Assembly (NCBI RefSeq): GCF_000242895.2
Contig: NC_021171.1
Location: 964,001-1,028,000 of the forward strand
Length of the DNA: 64,000 nt
Direction of reading: 5' to 3'
Origin: Bacillus sp. 1NLA3E
GTDB taxonomy: Bacteria; Bacillota; Bacilli; Bacillales; Cytobacillaceae
Each line of letters begins with the position of its first letter. Position 1 is the first letter of the stretch. The notes under the pieces are model-generated. The model did no database searches and was not told where the DNA came from. It saw only the letters and a program-made list of their open reading frames with translations. Made by a program: the position numbers and the translations under genes. Shown piece by piece: positions 53,063 to 62,137 of this stretch.

Positions 53063-53623
53063 TTAGGAAATTTTTTCGATAATTAACCGTTTGCCACTGT
53101 TTAAGGTGAATTCAAACCTGTCACTAATCTTTTCAAAGTAGCTAAAATGGTGCTGGACGGTGCAGATGTGTTCTTGATTATCAAAAACGATGAAATTAAC
53201 ACCACTATTAGGCTGCTCCTTATTTAGAAATGTCAAATGGTTATAGCAATAGATGCAATCATAAATAGAAAACTTTAATGAGTTAAGTGTTGTCACAAAA
53301 TGGATCAAAGCTTCATCATGTAGCTCCTCTAACAATCTTTCCAGTGAATAAACAAGATGCCTTCTCACCCTAATTTTATCATGATTTTTGAGTGTGAGGA
53401 CATCATCGGCAAATCCTACTTTCCCTTCCTCAAATAAAATTCCTTTTCTCCAGACTTTGTTTTGGAATATTTCAATTTCTTGGTGAAGATTGTCATCTAG
53501 TAATGAGGCTTCTTCTGTCTCATCATCAAAGAAAACCCATTGATCGTTAATATATTCAATACTTCCCATTGTAAAGGCTCTAGGTTGCCCTTCTAATAAA
53601 ATTATTCGTTGTTGTCGATTCAT
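53063..53623 (-). CDS. yisN: YisN-like protein (DUF2777)
   Basis: This 186-residue soluble protein begins MNRQQRIILLEGQPRAFTMG and has YINDQWVFFDDETEEASLL, then KVRVRRHL-like RVRRHLVYSLERLLEEL and YDCIYCYNHLTFLN. It is assigned to the YisN/DUF2777 family because of sequence character and its place between yisL and asnO. Function unknown. The ATG at 53623 is chosen for the GGAGG directly upstream. It is divergent from asnO. Confidence 0.78.
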   Translation of the reverse strand: MNRQQRIILLEGQPRAFTMGSIEYINDQWVFFDDETEEASLLDDNLHQEIEIFQNKVWRKGILFEEGKVGFADDVLTLKNHDKIRVRRHLVYSLERLLEELHDEALIHFVTTLNSLKFSIYDCIYCYNHLTFLNKEQPNSGVNFIVFDNQEHICTVQHHFSYFEKISDRFEFTLNSGKRLIIEKIS

Positions 53624-53786
53624 GATTAACCTCCGTGAATAGCACCTCACTTTACTGTCTAGACACTTTACCCACTTTTTATAACAACAAAGGCTATTTT
53701 TGAAAAATAACCATTTCTTTAGGTTTGCATAAGATAAAACCATTCCAATAACAAAGCCTTAAATGGGAAGAGAGGATGAAAAAATA

Positions 53787-55637
53787 ATGTGCGGGATAAC
53801 AGGTTGGATTGACTATCATCAAGACATTCGAAAACAGACAACAACTATTTCGAAAATGGCTGAAACACTGGCAAAAAGAGGACCGGATGATACGAATGTT
53901 TGGACAGATATTCATGCCGGGTTTGGTCACAAGCGATTAGTTGTTGTCGACCCTGAGGGCGGAAAGCAACCTATGACCAAGGAGAAATCCGGAAACCGTT
54001 ACACCATTTGTTACAATGGAGAGCTATACAACACTGAGGAAATACGTAGAGAGCTACTTATAAAAGGATATTCTTTTAAGGGGCATTCGGACACTGAAGT
54101 TTTACTTTCAGCATATATAGAGTGGCAAGAAGAATGTGTTCAATACTTAAATGGAATTTTTGCCTTTGCGGTGTGGGACGAAAACAGGCAGCAATTATTT
54201 ATAGGCAGAGACCGCTTAGGAGTAAAACCACTGTTTTTTGCTGAAATCGGTAGTGGGATTGTGTTTGGTTCCGAGTTAAAAGCTGTGCTGGCTCATCCGG
54301 ATTTGAAAACTGAAGTAGATCGTGAGGGACTCTCGGAGGTTTTTGGGTTGGGTCCATCTCGTTCACCAGGGGTTGGAGTTTTTAAAGGTGTGAAAGAACT
54401 GCGACCAGGTCACGCCCTTTTGTTAACAGTAAATGGCTTGAAGGTGTGGCGCTACTGGAATGTCAAAAGTGAAGAACATGGTGATAGCTTAGGAGAGACG
54501 ATTGAAAAGGTCCGCTTTCTCGTGACAGATGCGGTGACACGTCAGTTAGTTTCAGATGTTCCCCTGTGTACATTTTTATCAGGTGGGGTGGATTCCAGCG
54601 CCATAACAGCCATTGCTGCAAAGCAATTTGAACAGGATGGCAAAGGGCAGCTTTCCACGTATTCGATTGATTATGAGGGAAATGATTTATTTTTTAAAGA
54701 AAATGAATTTCAGCCAAATTCGGACTCTGCATTTATTCAAAAAATGGTGAAGTCTTACGGCACGAAACATCATAGCAACATCATTTCACAAATTGATTTG
54801 GCAAATCACCTGACTGAAGCTGTTCATGTTCGAGATTTGCCGGGGATGGCTGATATTGATTCTTCATTGTTATGGTTTTGTCGGGAAATTAAGAAGGATT
54901 TCGTTGTCAGTCTTTCAGGCGAATGTGCAGATGAAATATTTGGCGGCTACCCATGGTTTTATCGAGATGATGATTTAAATCGTCAAGGTTTTCCGTGGAT
55001 GCGCTCAGCTAACCAGAGACAAGGAATTTTGAGAGGAAAATGGCAGTCGAGGCTGATGTTGCCTGAATATATCATGGATAGGTATTCTGAGACAATTGCT
55101 GAAACGCCAAGATTAGACAATGAAAATGAACAGGATGCCAAGCGGCGTGAGCTGTTTTATTTGAATATGATTTGGTTTATGACGACGTTGCTTGACCGTA
55201 AGGACCGCATGAGTATGGGAGCCAGCTTAGAGGTTCGTGTGCCGTTTGCTGATCATCGTTTAGTCGAGTATGTTTGGAATATTCCTTGGGAGATGAAGAC
55301 GTTTGGTCATCGCGAAAAGGGAATTTTACGCAAAGCACTAGAGGGATTATTGCCAGATGAAGTTTTGTATCGAAAGAAGAGTCCGTACCCGAAAACACAT
55401 CATCCAGAATATACAAAACAGGTCAATCTATTACTGGCAGATGCATTAAGTGATAAAAGTTCTGCGTTGCATGAGTTTTTTGATCCGAAAGTCCTGAAGG
55501 AGATTATTGAGACGAAAGGTTCTGCCTTTACGGTTCCGTGGTTCGGACAATTGATGACAGGGCCGCAGTTGTTGGCGCATTTATTTCAAATTCATGTGTG
55601 GTTTAAAGATTATGGGATTAATATTGTGGAAAGTTAA
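53787..55637 (+). CDS. asnO: asparagine synthetase (glutamine-hydrolysing) AsnO
   Basis: This 616-residue enzyme makes asparagine from aspartate, glutamine and ATP. The N-terminal glutaminase domain has Cys2 (MCGITGWID), RGPDDTNVW and CYNGELYN; the synthetase domain has the ATP loop LSGGVDSSA at 264-272 and SGECADEIFGGYPW. B. subtilis AsnO (YisO), 614 residues, is expressed in sporulation; location after yisN supports this identity. The ATG at 53787 gives the Cys2 end required for activity; the ATG at 53763 would bury it. It contrasts with the lasso cyclase at 32666, which lacks that Cys. Confidence 0.93.
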   Translation: MCGITGWIDYHQDIRKQTTTISKMAETLAKRGPDDTNVWTDIHAGFGHKRLVVVDPEGGKQPMTKEKSGNRYTICYNGELYNTEEIRRELLIKGYSFKGHSDTEVLLSAYIEWQEECVQYLNGIFAFAVWDENRQQLFIGRDRLGVKPLFFAEIGSGIVFGSELKAVLAHPDLKTEVDREGLSEVFGLGPSRSPGVGVFKGVKELRPGHALLLTVNGLKVWRYWNVKSEEHGDSLGETIEKVRFLVTDAVTRQLVSDVPLCTFLSGGVDSSAITAIAAKQFEQDGKGQLSTYSIDYEGNDLFFKENEFQPNSDSAFIQKMVKSYGTKHHSNIISQIDLANHLTEAVHVRDLPGMADIDSSLLWFCREIKKDFVVSLSGECADEIFGGYPWFYRDDDLNRQGFPWMRSANQRQGILRGKWQSRLMLPEYIMDRYSETIAETPRLDNENEQDAKRRELFYLNMIWFMTTLLDRKDRMSMGASLEVRVPFADHRLVEYVWNIPWEMKTFGHREKGILRKALEGLLPDEVLYRKKSPYPKTHHPEYTKQVNLLLADALSDKSSALHEFFDPKVLKEIIETKGSAFTVPWFGQLMTGPQLLAHLFQIHVWFKDYGINIVES

Positions 55638-55714
55638 CTGGGGTCTATGTCTGGCCCTGCTTTTTTTGTTTGGCTGTGGCTTGCTAGCGGGTTTTGGACT
55701 TGAAAAAATGCTTT

Positions 55715-55840
55715 GGCGGATTGGCAAGCCTTTTTCGCGGATTGGAGCCCGAATTTCGCGGATTGGCGGCTGATTTTGGCGGATAGGACCACGAACTTGG
55801 CGGATTGGCCCCAAAACTTGGCGGATAGAATAAAAATTAG
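55715..55840. repeat. six tandem 21-bp repeats (GGCGGATTGG core)
   Basis: Units start at 55715, 55736, 55757, 55778, 55799 and 55820, exactly 21 bases apart. Each begins (G/C)GCGGAT(T/A)G and ends in a variable AT-rich half such as CCCGAATTT or CACGAACTT. Since 21 is a multiple of three, both strands stay open as 7-residue repeats (ADWxxxF-like on plus, PIRxxxx-like on minus), but no ribosome site supports translation. It lies between asnO and the convergent NERD gene, and overlaps the last codons of the latter. Confidence 0.85.
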
Positions 55841-56802
55841 TGTAATTTTTCCAAAGAAAGCTGATAAACAAGATGTCTATTTTTACCCGAAGAAGGCAAA
55901 TTCAATTTTTTAAACTTTTTTTGTGCTATATCTGGTGAATTCAGGTGCAAAAACTCCCGCAATTGTTGATTTGTGATCATTGGACCGATAAGAAGGTAAT
56001 AATCCCTTAACGCCTTAATGTGAGCATTTCGAGATGTCACACCACATGTCGAGCAGTGCCACAAACCGCGCTTATACTCCATCGCAAAACACTTACATGA
56101 GGGGCATTGAACACCTGTAGGCAGCGAGGACCTCGATATTTTATAAATTTTTTCAATGTCATAATATGGTTCAATATCTTTTTTCAGCAATAGCTTGCAC
56201 AGCTTTCTAATCATTTCTGGAGGGTACTTAACCGTTTGATATCTCCTTGTGAACGCCTCAATCCGATGGATAACACTCCGGCCACGGCAAACTCGATATT
56301 GGGCTTCACTCCCGGGTTCTATCTTTAACACACAGTTTTTATTGCTCATCATGACTAGATATTCCATGGGCAAATCCGGAAATTGATGCTTTCTAAGCCA
56401 GTTTTTAAATTCACGAAGTTGAAACTGGGCCTGCAAAATGGGATCCTCATAACCAATTTCATCATTTTGAACCAACTGATCACAAGTTTGGTCAAAATCC
56501 AATTTTCCGGCCATGTTTTTCGCTTCAATTATTAGTATATAGGTTGGAGTTAGGATTAAATCATCGATTTGAAACTGGAATCCTTTTTCGTTGGCTAACC
56601 GAATGCCTTGAAATATGTGGTAATCTTTATCAGGGAGATATTCTAAAATGGTATCTAACCTTTGCTCACCATAGTATCCGGCTTCTTTCCGGGCAATGTC
56701 TTTTAAAATGACTGGAATTTGGGGATGACCAACGGGGGTTCGGCACAAGCAAGCTTCATTAAATTCGAGTTTTCGAGGTTTTTTCCGTTTTTTATGTATC
56801 AA
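55837..56802 (-). CDS. NERD-domain nuclease-like protein with zinc ribbon
   Basis: This 321-residue protein has an N-terminal NERD (nuclease-related) domain from residue ~38: EAGYYGEQRLDTIL, then the PD-(D/E)xK-like core FQIDDLILTP (Asp80, Asp81) and IIEAKNMAGKL (Glu93, Lys95). A four-cysteine zinc ribbon follows, Cys233, Cys236, Cys250 and Cys253, and a C-terminal helical region. DNA or RNA processing is likely but no substrate is known. GGAG lies upstream of the ATG. The 3' end touches the 21-bp repeat array. Confidence 0.83.
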   Translation of the reverse strand: MIHKKRKKPRKLEFNEACLCRTPVGHPQIPVILKDIARKEAGYYGEQRLDTILEYLPDKDYHIFQGIRLANEKGFQFQIDDLILTPTYILIIEAKNMAGKLDFDQTCDQLVQNDEIGYEDPILQAQFQLREFKNWLRKHQFPDLPMEYLVMMSNKNCVLKIEPGSEAQYRVCRGRSVIHRIEAFTRRYQTVKYPPEMIRKLCKLLLKKDIEPYYDIEKIYKISRSSLPTGVQCPSCKCFAMEYKRGLWHCSTCGVTSRNAHIKALRDYYLLIGPMITNQQLREFLHLNSPDIAQKKFKKLNLPSSGKNRHLVYQLSLEKLH

Positions 56803-57046
56803 ATAACATCATTCTCCTTTCTTTGGACATAAAAGACCTTCGGCACAGTACAAGGAAATTCCTTCACTTTCCCTCTTTTTTTGAAAAAATAAACAGCAAC
56901 CGTCGACATTTTCATCCATTGTTGCATCTTGTTTGACTGTCCGCAAACAAACAGATAATCTAAAGGCGTATGTAAAAATTGAGAAGATTCAGATGAATGA
57001 TGAATAAATCATAAATCTAATTTATTTCAAGGGGGAGCGGAGTTAG

Positions 57047-58570
57047 TTGAAAAAGAGAGTATTTCCTTTCATTTTAATCCCGTTTCTTCTTTTTTACGGC
57101 CTTCAAGTGGGAGCGGTTGAAAAAAAAGAAGATAACTGGCAAGCAGAAACAATTTATTATTTGATGATTGATCGCTTCAATAATGGGGATTCAAGCAATG
57201 ATGAAGCGGTGAATGCCAAAGATCCATTAGCGTACCACGGCGGTGATTTTAAAGGGGTTACCCTGCAACTTGATTACATAAAAGACATGGGGTTTACGGC
57301 CATATGTCTTTCGCCGATTTTTGATAATGAGGAAAACGGATATCATGGGTATTGGGTTAAGGATTTTTATAAGCCAGAAGAGCAATTTGGCACATTAGCT
57401 TCTTTTAAGAAGCTCGTTAAGGAAGCGCATAAGCGGGATATGAAGGTGATTGTCGAGTTTCCAGCCAATTCAGTTGGTCCTCACAACCCGTGGTTACAAG
57501 ACCCTACTAAGCAAGATTGGTTTCATGAAAAACAAGAAGGTAAAAATATTGAAACTGACTGGATTGATGGATTACCAGATTTAAATCAGGAAAACCCTGC
57601 TGTACAAGCTTATTTAATTGATGTGGCCAAATGGTGGGTGAAAGAGACAAGCATAGATGGGTATAAACTAGACCATGCTGCAAATGTCCCCACTAGTTTC
57701 TGGACAAATTTTTCTAAAGAAACAAAAAAAGTAAAACCTGATCTATTTCTCCTTGGTGATATTGAAGCTCCAAACGCAGGTGAAGTTGGTGCGTACAGCA
57801 AAACAGGCATCGACGGTTTTCTTGACTACGCCTCAAATGGAGTGTTAAGGAATTCTTTCGCCAAGCCAGACCAATCAACAGAAGAGCTTTTTAACATATT
57901 AGAAAAAAATAAACAGCTTTATGATTCACCGAATTTGATGGGTACTTTCATGGACAATCAAAGAAGTACGCGATTTACCCACGATGCAGTCCTAAATAAC
58001 ATCCATCCTGGTTCAAGGTGGAAGCTTGCACTAACATACCTTTTTACCACACCAGGGATTCCTATTGTCTATTATGGTAGTGAAATTGCCCTTGAAGGGG
58101 GTAAAAACGACGATAATCGTGGCCAAATGGATTTTAGAACTGATCAGGATCTAGTTGAGTATATTACGAAGCTTGGTGAGGTAAGGAATAAATTTCCTTC
58201 GCTAACAAAAGGGAGGATCGAGCCTCTTTATACTAAAAATGGGATGACGGTTTATAAACGTGAATATAAAGGTGAAGTGACTGTCGTAGCCATCAATAAT
58301 ACTTCCAAGTCACAAAAAGTCATTCTTGATACCGACCAACTTCCGAAGGACAAAGAATTGCGTGGCTATTTGAACGGTGATTTAGTAAAAAGTAAAAATG
58401 GAAAATATCAAATTATCATTGACCGAGATGTGGCAGAGGTTTATGAGCTAGCTGAAAAAAGTGGTCTCAATATTCCCTATCTTATCGCCATGGGAATTGT
58501 TTATCTCTTATTTATTGGATTTTTGTTTATTTTAATAAAAAGGTCCAGAAAAAAACGTCAAACTAAATAA
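57047..58570 (+). CDS. membrane-anchored GH13 alpha-amylase-like protein with altered active site
   Basis: This 507-residue protein has a signal peptide (residues 1-24), a GH13 barrel (ETIYYLMIDRFNNGD, AYHGGDFKGV, GYHGYWVKDFY), a C-terminal beta domain and a C-terminal membrane helix (~476-496) with basic tail. Conserved GH13 positions differ. Region I reads EFPANSVG (no His), region II DGYKLDHAANV retains nucleophile Asp209 with Lys for Arg, region III is LLGDIEAP (Glu240), and region IV FMDNQRSTR has Gln-Arg where His-Asp is expected. A Bacillus amylase group with an aberrant triad including a basic residue here has been described (BmaN1). The TTG start follows GGGGGAG. A TTGACT/TAATCT promoter is possible at 56933-56961. 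Confidence 0.85.
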   Translation: MKKRVFPFILIPFLLFYGLQVGAVEKKEDNWQAETIYYLMIDRFNNGDSSNDEAVNAKDPLAYHGGDFKGVTLQLDYIKDMGFTAICLSPIFDNEENGYHGYWVKDFYKPEEQFGTLASFKKLVKEAHKRDMKVIVEFPANSVGPHNPWLQDPTKQDWFHEKQEGKNIETDWIDGLPDLNQENPAVQAYLIDVAKWWVKETSIDGYKLDHAANVPTSFWTNFSKETKKVKPDLFLLGDIEAPNAGEVGAYSKTGIDGFLDYASNGVLRNSFAKPDQSTEELFNILEKNKQLYDSPNLMGTFMDNQRSTRFTHDAVLNNIHPGSRWKLALTYLFTTPGIPIVYYGSEIALEGGKNDDNRGQMDFRTDQDLVEYITKLGEVRNKFPSLTKGRIEPLYTKNGMTVYKREYKGEVTVVAINNTSKSQKVILDTDQLPKDKELRGYLNGDLVKSKNGKYQIIIDRDVAEVYELAEKSGLNIPYLIAMGIVYLLFIGFLFILIKRSRKKRQTK

Positions 58571-58577
58571 CAAAAAG

Positions 58578-58605
58578 GACCGGGCATATTGTGCCCGGTC
58601 TTGTT
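58578..58605. terminator. bidirectional terminator between amylase-like gene and yitK
   Basis: GACCGGGCA (58578-58586) pairs with TGCCCGGTC (58592-58600). The A run upstream gives a T run for the minus-strand transcript; the plus side has TTGTTG. Confidence 0.82.
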
Positions 58606-58610
58606 GCTAA

Positions 58611-59102
58611 TTAGCGATAATTAACAAATTGTACTTCTACTGTAAGATCCGCAGCGCGAACGGCGGCAATGATTTGTTGCAGGTCATCACGGTTTTTCCC
58701 AGTGACGCGAATTTGGTCATCTTGGACTTGACTTTTAACTTTGACACCACTGTTTTTAATAATGGTATTAATCTTTTTGGCATTTTCTCTATCGATTCCT
58801 TGGACGAGTTTGGCCCGTTGACGAACCGTTCCGCCCGAAGCACCTTCTAATTTTCCGTAATCAAGGTTTTTAATCGGAATGCCTCGCTTGATCAATTTTC
58901 CAAGTAAAACATCTTTGAGCTGGTCAAGTTTATATTCATCATCGGAAACAAGAACTAGCTCTTCTTTGTCGAGAGATACAGTACTTTTACTGCCTTTAAA
59001 ATCATAACGGGTTGTGATTTCCTTCATCGTTAAACTTATTGCATTTGTTACTTCAGAAAATTCAACTTGGGACACAATATCAAAAGAGCTCTCTTTTGCC
59101 AT
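58611..59102 (-). CDS. yitK: YajQ-family nucleotide-binding protein YitK
   Basis: This 163-residue protein of the YajQ/DUF520 family shows the landmarks [44 protein letters not shown] and [16 protein letters not shown]. YajQ proteins bind nucleotides, in some species cyclic-di-GMP. The ATG at 59102 gives the usual MAKESSFDI start, with GGAGG upstream; an upstream start adds six atypical residues. It is divergent from yitL, as yitK and yitL adjoin in B. subtilis. Confidence 0.93.
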   Translation of the reverse strand: MAKESSFDIVSQVEFSEVTNAISLTMKEITTRYDFKGSKSTVSLDKEELVLVSDDEYKLDQLKDVLLGKLIKRGIPIKNLDYGKLEGASGGTVRQRAKLVQGIDRENAKKINTIIKNSGVKVKSQVQDDQIRVTGKNRDDLQQIIAAVRAADLTVEVQFVNYR

Positions 59103-59207
59103 AAAAACCTCCGAAAACATTTTTCTTTACGTCTACATTATAGTAAAATATAGCAGTTCAAACAACTTAAGGAATTATATTAAAGTGAACATATTGGAGG
59201 AAAAGAC

Positions 59208-60086
59208 ATGCCTTTAGCAGAAAATGTAGGTCATGTATTGGAACTAACAGTTGCACGCGAATCAGAATTTGGTTATTTTTTAACTGATGGCACTGAAGAT
59301 GTTTTATTGCATAGAAAAGAAACGAGTCGTCAATATTTTATTGATGAGACTGTAAAAGTATTCCTTTATTCAGATTCAAGGGGACGACTTACGGCAACTG
59401 ATAAAATTCCTTTAGTAACAGTGGGGAATTATGAATGGGTTAAAGTAGTGGATGTTCAGCCTGGAATTGGGATGTTTTTGGATATTGGAATCCAAAAGGA
59501 CCTTTTACTGGGGGAAGAGGATTTACCTGCTCACAAGGATGTATGGCCGATGGTTGGTGATTTACTATATGTGACAATCAGGGTTAATCGAAATCAGCGA
59601 CTTTATGCAAAACTTGCAACCGACCCAATCATGGAAGAAAAAGCGGTTGAGGCGACGGAAACCGCCTTTAATAAAAATGTTCATGGCTATATTTACCGAA
59701 CAGCGAAGGTAGCCAGCTGGTTGTTTACGGCAGAAGGTTATAAAGGGTTTATCCATGAATCACAGCGGGAAAGGGAACCACGTCTTGGTGAAAAAGTTGA
59801 GGGAAGAGTCATCGACGTCAAAATGGATGGGACCATCAATGTTTCCTTGTTACCTAGAAAACAAGATCTGTTGGATAAGGACTCTGAAGCCATCTTCCAA
59901 TACCTTGAGTCACGGAACGGGGCTATGCCATATAGTGATAAAAGCTTGCCAGAAGAAATTACTGAGCGTTTCAATTTAAGCAAAGCAGCGTTTAAACGGG
60001 CATTGGGGAAATTGATGAAGGCTGGCAGAGTGTACCAAGAAGATAACTGGACCTATATTAAAAAAGAAGAGGAAGACTCGAACTGA
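59208..60086 (+). CDS. yitL: S1-type RNA-binding protein YitL (CvfB)
   Basis: This 292-residue protein is of the CvfB family: three S1-like domains followed by a winged helix. GYFLTDGTEDVLLHRKE lies in the first, FLDIGIQKDLLLGEEDLP in the second, GYKGFIHESQ and EGRVIDVKMDGTINVSLLP in the third, and LSKAAFKRALGKLMKAGRVY in the C-terminal wing. CvfB binds RNA and affects virulence genes in staphylococci. TTGGAGGA precedes the ATG. The terminator stem overlaps the last codons. Confidence 0.92.
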   Translation: MPLAENVGHVLELTVARESEFGYFLTDGTEDVLLHRKETSRQYFIDETVKVFLYSDSRGRLTATDKIPLVTVGNYEWVKVVDVQPGIGMFLDIGIQKDLLLGEEDLPAHKDVWPMVGDLLYVTIRVNRNQRLYAKLATDPIMEEKAVEATETAFNKNVHGYIYRTAKVASWLFTAEGYKGFIHESQREREPRLGEKVEGRVIDVKMDGTINVSLLPRKQDLLDKDSEAIFQYLESRNGAMPYSDKSLPEEITERFNLSKAAFKRALGKLMKAGRVYQEDNWTYIKKEEEDSN

Positions 60087-60103
60087 GTCGCCTCTTCTTT
60101 TTT
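60064..60103 (+). terminator. terminator of yitL
   Basis: AAGAAGAGG-GACTC pairs with GAGTC-CCTCTTCTT, followed by a T run. The upstream arm lies within the last codons of yitL. Confidence 0.85.
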
Positions 60104-60118
60104 TTGAAAAAGGATCTT

Positions 60119-60250
60119 TTATAGGTGGTCTGTTGTTTTGGAATATTGATTTTTTCCGGCTTTGCGGTTTTTTTCACGCATCATATTCTTTTCGTGGCGT
60201 AAGGCTTGATTATCCTTCGCCTTTTTGTCGTTATCAGATGTATGAGACAT
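60119..60250 (-). CDS. small DUF3941-like protein
   Basis: This is a 43-codon minus-strand gene with AAAGGAG seven bases before the ATG. The protein is basic and hydrophilic: MSHTSDNDKKAKDNQALRHE, then KNMMREKNRKAGKNQY, ending SKTTDHL. It matches my memory of the DUF3941 family of short Bacillus proteins (KNMMREKNR core). Function unknown; size and composition recall small spore proteins, but that is a guess. It lies between the yitL terminator and yitS. Confidence 0.75.
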   Translation of the reverse strand: MSHTSDNDKKAKDNQALRHEKNMMREKNRKAGKNQYSKTTDHL

Positions 60251-60321
60251 ATTCATACTCCTTTCAAATAAATTCAATCACCTTAGTTTTCGTCAGATAT
60301 GAAAAGAGTATGTAAATGTCA

Positions 60322-61182
60322 TTAAGATGGAATGTTATTTAGAAAGAAGATTGCAATGGTTCCTGGACCAGTATGTGCTCCAATCACAGAACCAATCGAA
60401 GATACCATGATTTGTTTTGGATGTAATTCTTCTTGGATCATGGCTTGGATTTCCTGGGCGCCTTCAGCATTATCTGCATGGCTAATCCCAACGATTTGTT
60501 GCTCAAAGCCTTTTCCGCGCACTTTCATTAGTTCGATGACACGGTGTAATAATTTTTTCTTGCCGCGAAGTTTTTCTAACGGGACAAGTTTTCCATCTTC
60601 AACATTTAATAATGGCTTTATATTTAGGAGTCCACCAACAAAAGCAGCTGCTTTTGAGACTCGGCCGCCTCTAGCTAAATAGTCTAGATCCTCAACCGTA
60701 AACAAGTGCTCCATATGAAAGGCGTGGAACTGAAGCCTTTTTACCAGTTCGTCTTTTGAGACATTTTCGTTAGCTAAACGGACTGCCTCAACGGCAACTA
60801 AGCCTAACCCGAGGGAGGCGCATTTTGAATCAATAATCGTTAAATTAAAATCAGGATACTCCTCTTTGACTTGATTAAGAATCATAACAGCTGTTTGATA
60901 GGTACCAGATAGTTGGGAGGAGAAGGCAATATAGATCCCATCTTGCTTGTTTATCGCCATTTCCGTAAACAAATCCTTGAAACGTTGTGGCGGAACCTGA
61001 GAGGTTTTTGGAATCTTGCCGGCACGAATGGCTTGATAAACTGTGTTAGGGTCAATCTCTATTTGATCATCGTATTCTTTGTCTTCTAGTTCAACTTTTA
61101 ATGGAAGAAGGACAACATCATTATCTTCATAAAAGGTGATCGGTAAATCAGAGACGCTGTCAGTTATGATGGTTAACGACAT
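60322..61182 (-). CDS. yitS: DegV-family fatty-acid-binding protein YitS
   Basis: This 286-residue protein of the DegV family starts LTIITDSVSDLPITFYEDN. It has KTSQVPPQRFKDLF and the ligand-contact segment IYIAFSSQLSGTYQTA, then DSKCASLGLGLVAVEAVRLA and DYLARGGRVSKAAAFVGGLL. DegV/FakB proteins carry fatty acids, often for FakA. The place next to yitT and yitU is that of B. subtilis YitS. AAAGATGTCG: the ribosome site is AGGTGAAAAG. It is divergent from yitT. Confidence 0.9.
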   Translation of the reverse strand: MSLTIITDSVSDLPITFYEDNDVVLLPLKVELEDKEYDDQIEIDPNTVYQAIRAGKIPKTSQVPPQRFKDLFTEMAINKQDGIYIAFSSQLSGTYQTAVMILNQVKEEYPDFNLTIIDSKCASLGLGLVAVEAVRLANENVSKDELVKRLQFHAFHMEHLFTVEDLDYLARGGRVSKAAAFVGGLLNIKPLLNVEDGKLVPLEKLRGKKKLLHRVIELMKVRGKGFEQQIVGISHADNAEGAQEIQAMIQEELHPKQIMVSSIGSVIGAHTGPGTIAIFFLNNIPS

Positions 61183-61279
61183 CTTTTCACCTGCTTTTCA
61201 TCTTAGATATTTATATTTAGTGTATCGGTTTTGTAGGAAAAAAACAACAATCTCACGATAAACAGATAGGGGTAATGTA

Positions 61280-62122
61280 ATGGCTTTAAGTCAATTGAAA
61301 AAAATCATTGCCGTGTGTATGGGTGCCTTATTAAATGCCGTTGCTATGAACTATTTTTTAATCCCCGCTAATGTTTATTCTGGCGGTTTTAGCGGGGCTG
61401 CCCAACTAATCTCAAAGATTTCAAGACATTTCACTCCGTATCCTTTATCGATGGGATTTTTATTGCTGCTCTTGAATATTCCTGTAACAATCCTTGGGTG
61501 GAAAAAGGTTGGGCGCTCCTTCACAATCTATAGCTTCATCAGTGTGGTGCTGATGTCTTTGTTTCTAGATTTTATCCCTGTTAAGAAGGTTTCTTCTGAT
61601 ATTTTATTAAATGCTGCTTTTGGCGGAGTGATCTCTGCTGTTGGTGTTGGTATTACCCTGAGAATGGGTGCATCAACGGGGGGGATGGACATCATCGCCA
61701 TGATCCTATCGAGAATGAAGGATAAACCTGTGGGTACATATTATTTCACCTTAAATGCCATCATTATAGGAACGGCAGGTTATCTTTTCGGATGGGAAAA
61801 AGCTTTATACACCCTTGTATCTTTGTATGTATCAACAAGGGTAATCGATACGATTCATACAAGACATGAGAAGCTTACAGCTTTAATCATTACCAAGAAT
61901 GCTGACCAGCTAAAAAAAGCCATTCATTCCAAGCTCGTTCGTGGTATGACCACTGTCTCAGCAAGAGGGGGGTATACGAACGAACCTAAGGAAATGTTAA
62001 TGATCGTCATTACAAGATATGAACTGTTTGATTTGGAAAAGATAATTAAAGAGGTAGACCCGGGTGCATTTACGAATATTATGCAAACCACTGGGATTTA
62101 TGGATTTTTCCGAAAAGATTAA
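61280..62122 (+). CDS. yitT: YitT family membrane protein
   Basis: This 280-residue protein has five or six membrane helices in its first ~170 residues (AVCMGALLNAVAMNYFLIPAN quoted in part: GALLNAVAMNYFLIPAN; GGFSGAAQLIS; GASTGGMDIIAMIL) and a C-terminal cytoplasmic DUF2179 domain (RGMTTVSARGGYT, LMIVITRYELFDLEKII, quoted in part). Function unknown; several paralogues per Bacillus genome. A GGGGTAATGTAATG start region is present. It is likely co-transcribed with the next gene. Confidence 0.9.
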   Translation: MALSQLKKIIAVCMGALLNAVAMNYFLIPANVYSGGFSGAAQLISKISRHFTPYPLSMGFLLLLLNIPVTILGWKKVGRSFTIYSFISVVLMSLFLDFIPVKKVSSDILLNAAFGGVISAVGVGITLRMGASTGGMDIIAMILSRMKDKPVGTYYFTLNAIIIGTAGYLFGWEKALYTLVSLYVSTRVIDTIHTRHEKLTALIITKNADQLKKAIHSKLVRGMTTVSARGGYTNEPKEMLMIVITRYELFDLEKIIKEVDPGAFTNIMQTTGIYGFFRKD

Positions 62123-62137
62123 TTGAGAGGTGATCGA

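Noticed and set aside
55713..55913. Open frame over the 21-bp repeats as a real protein
   Set aside because: The frame is a by-product of the 21-base period, both strands are open, and no ribosome site is present.
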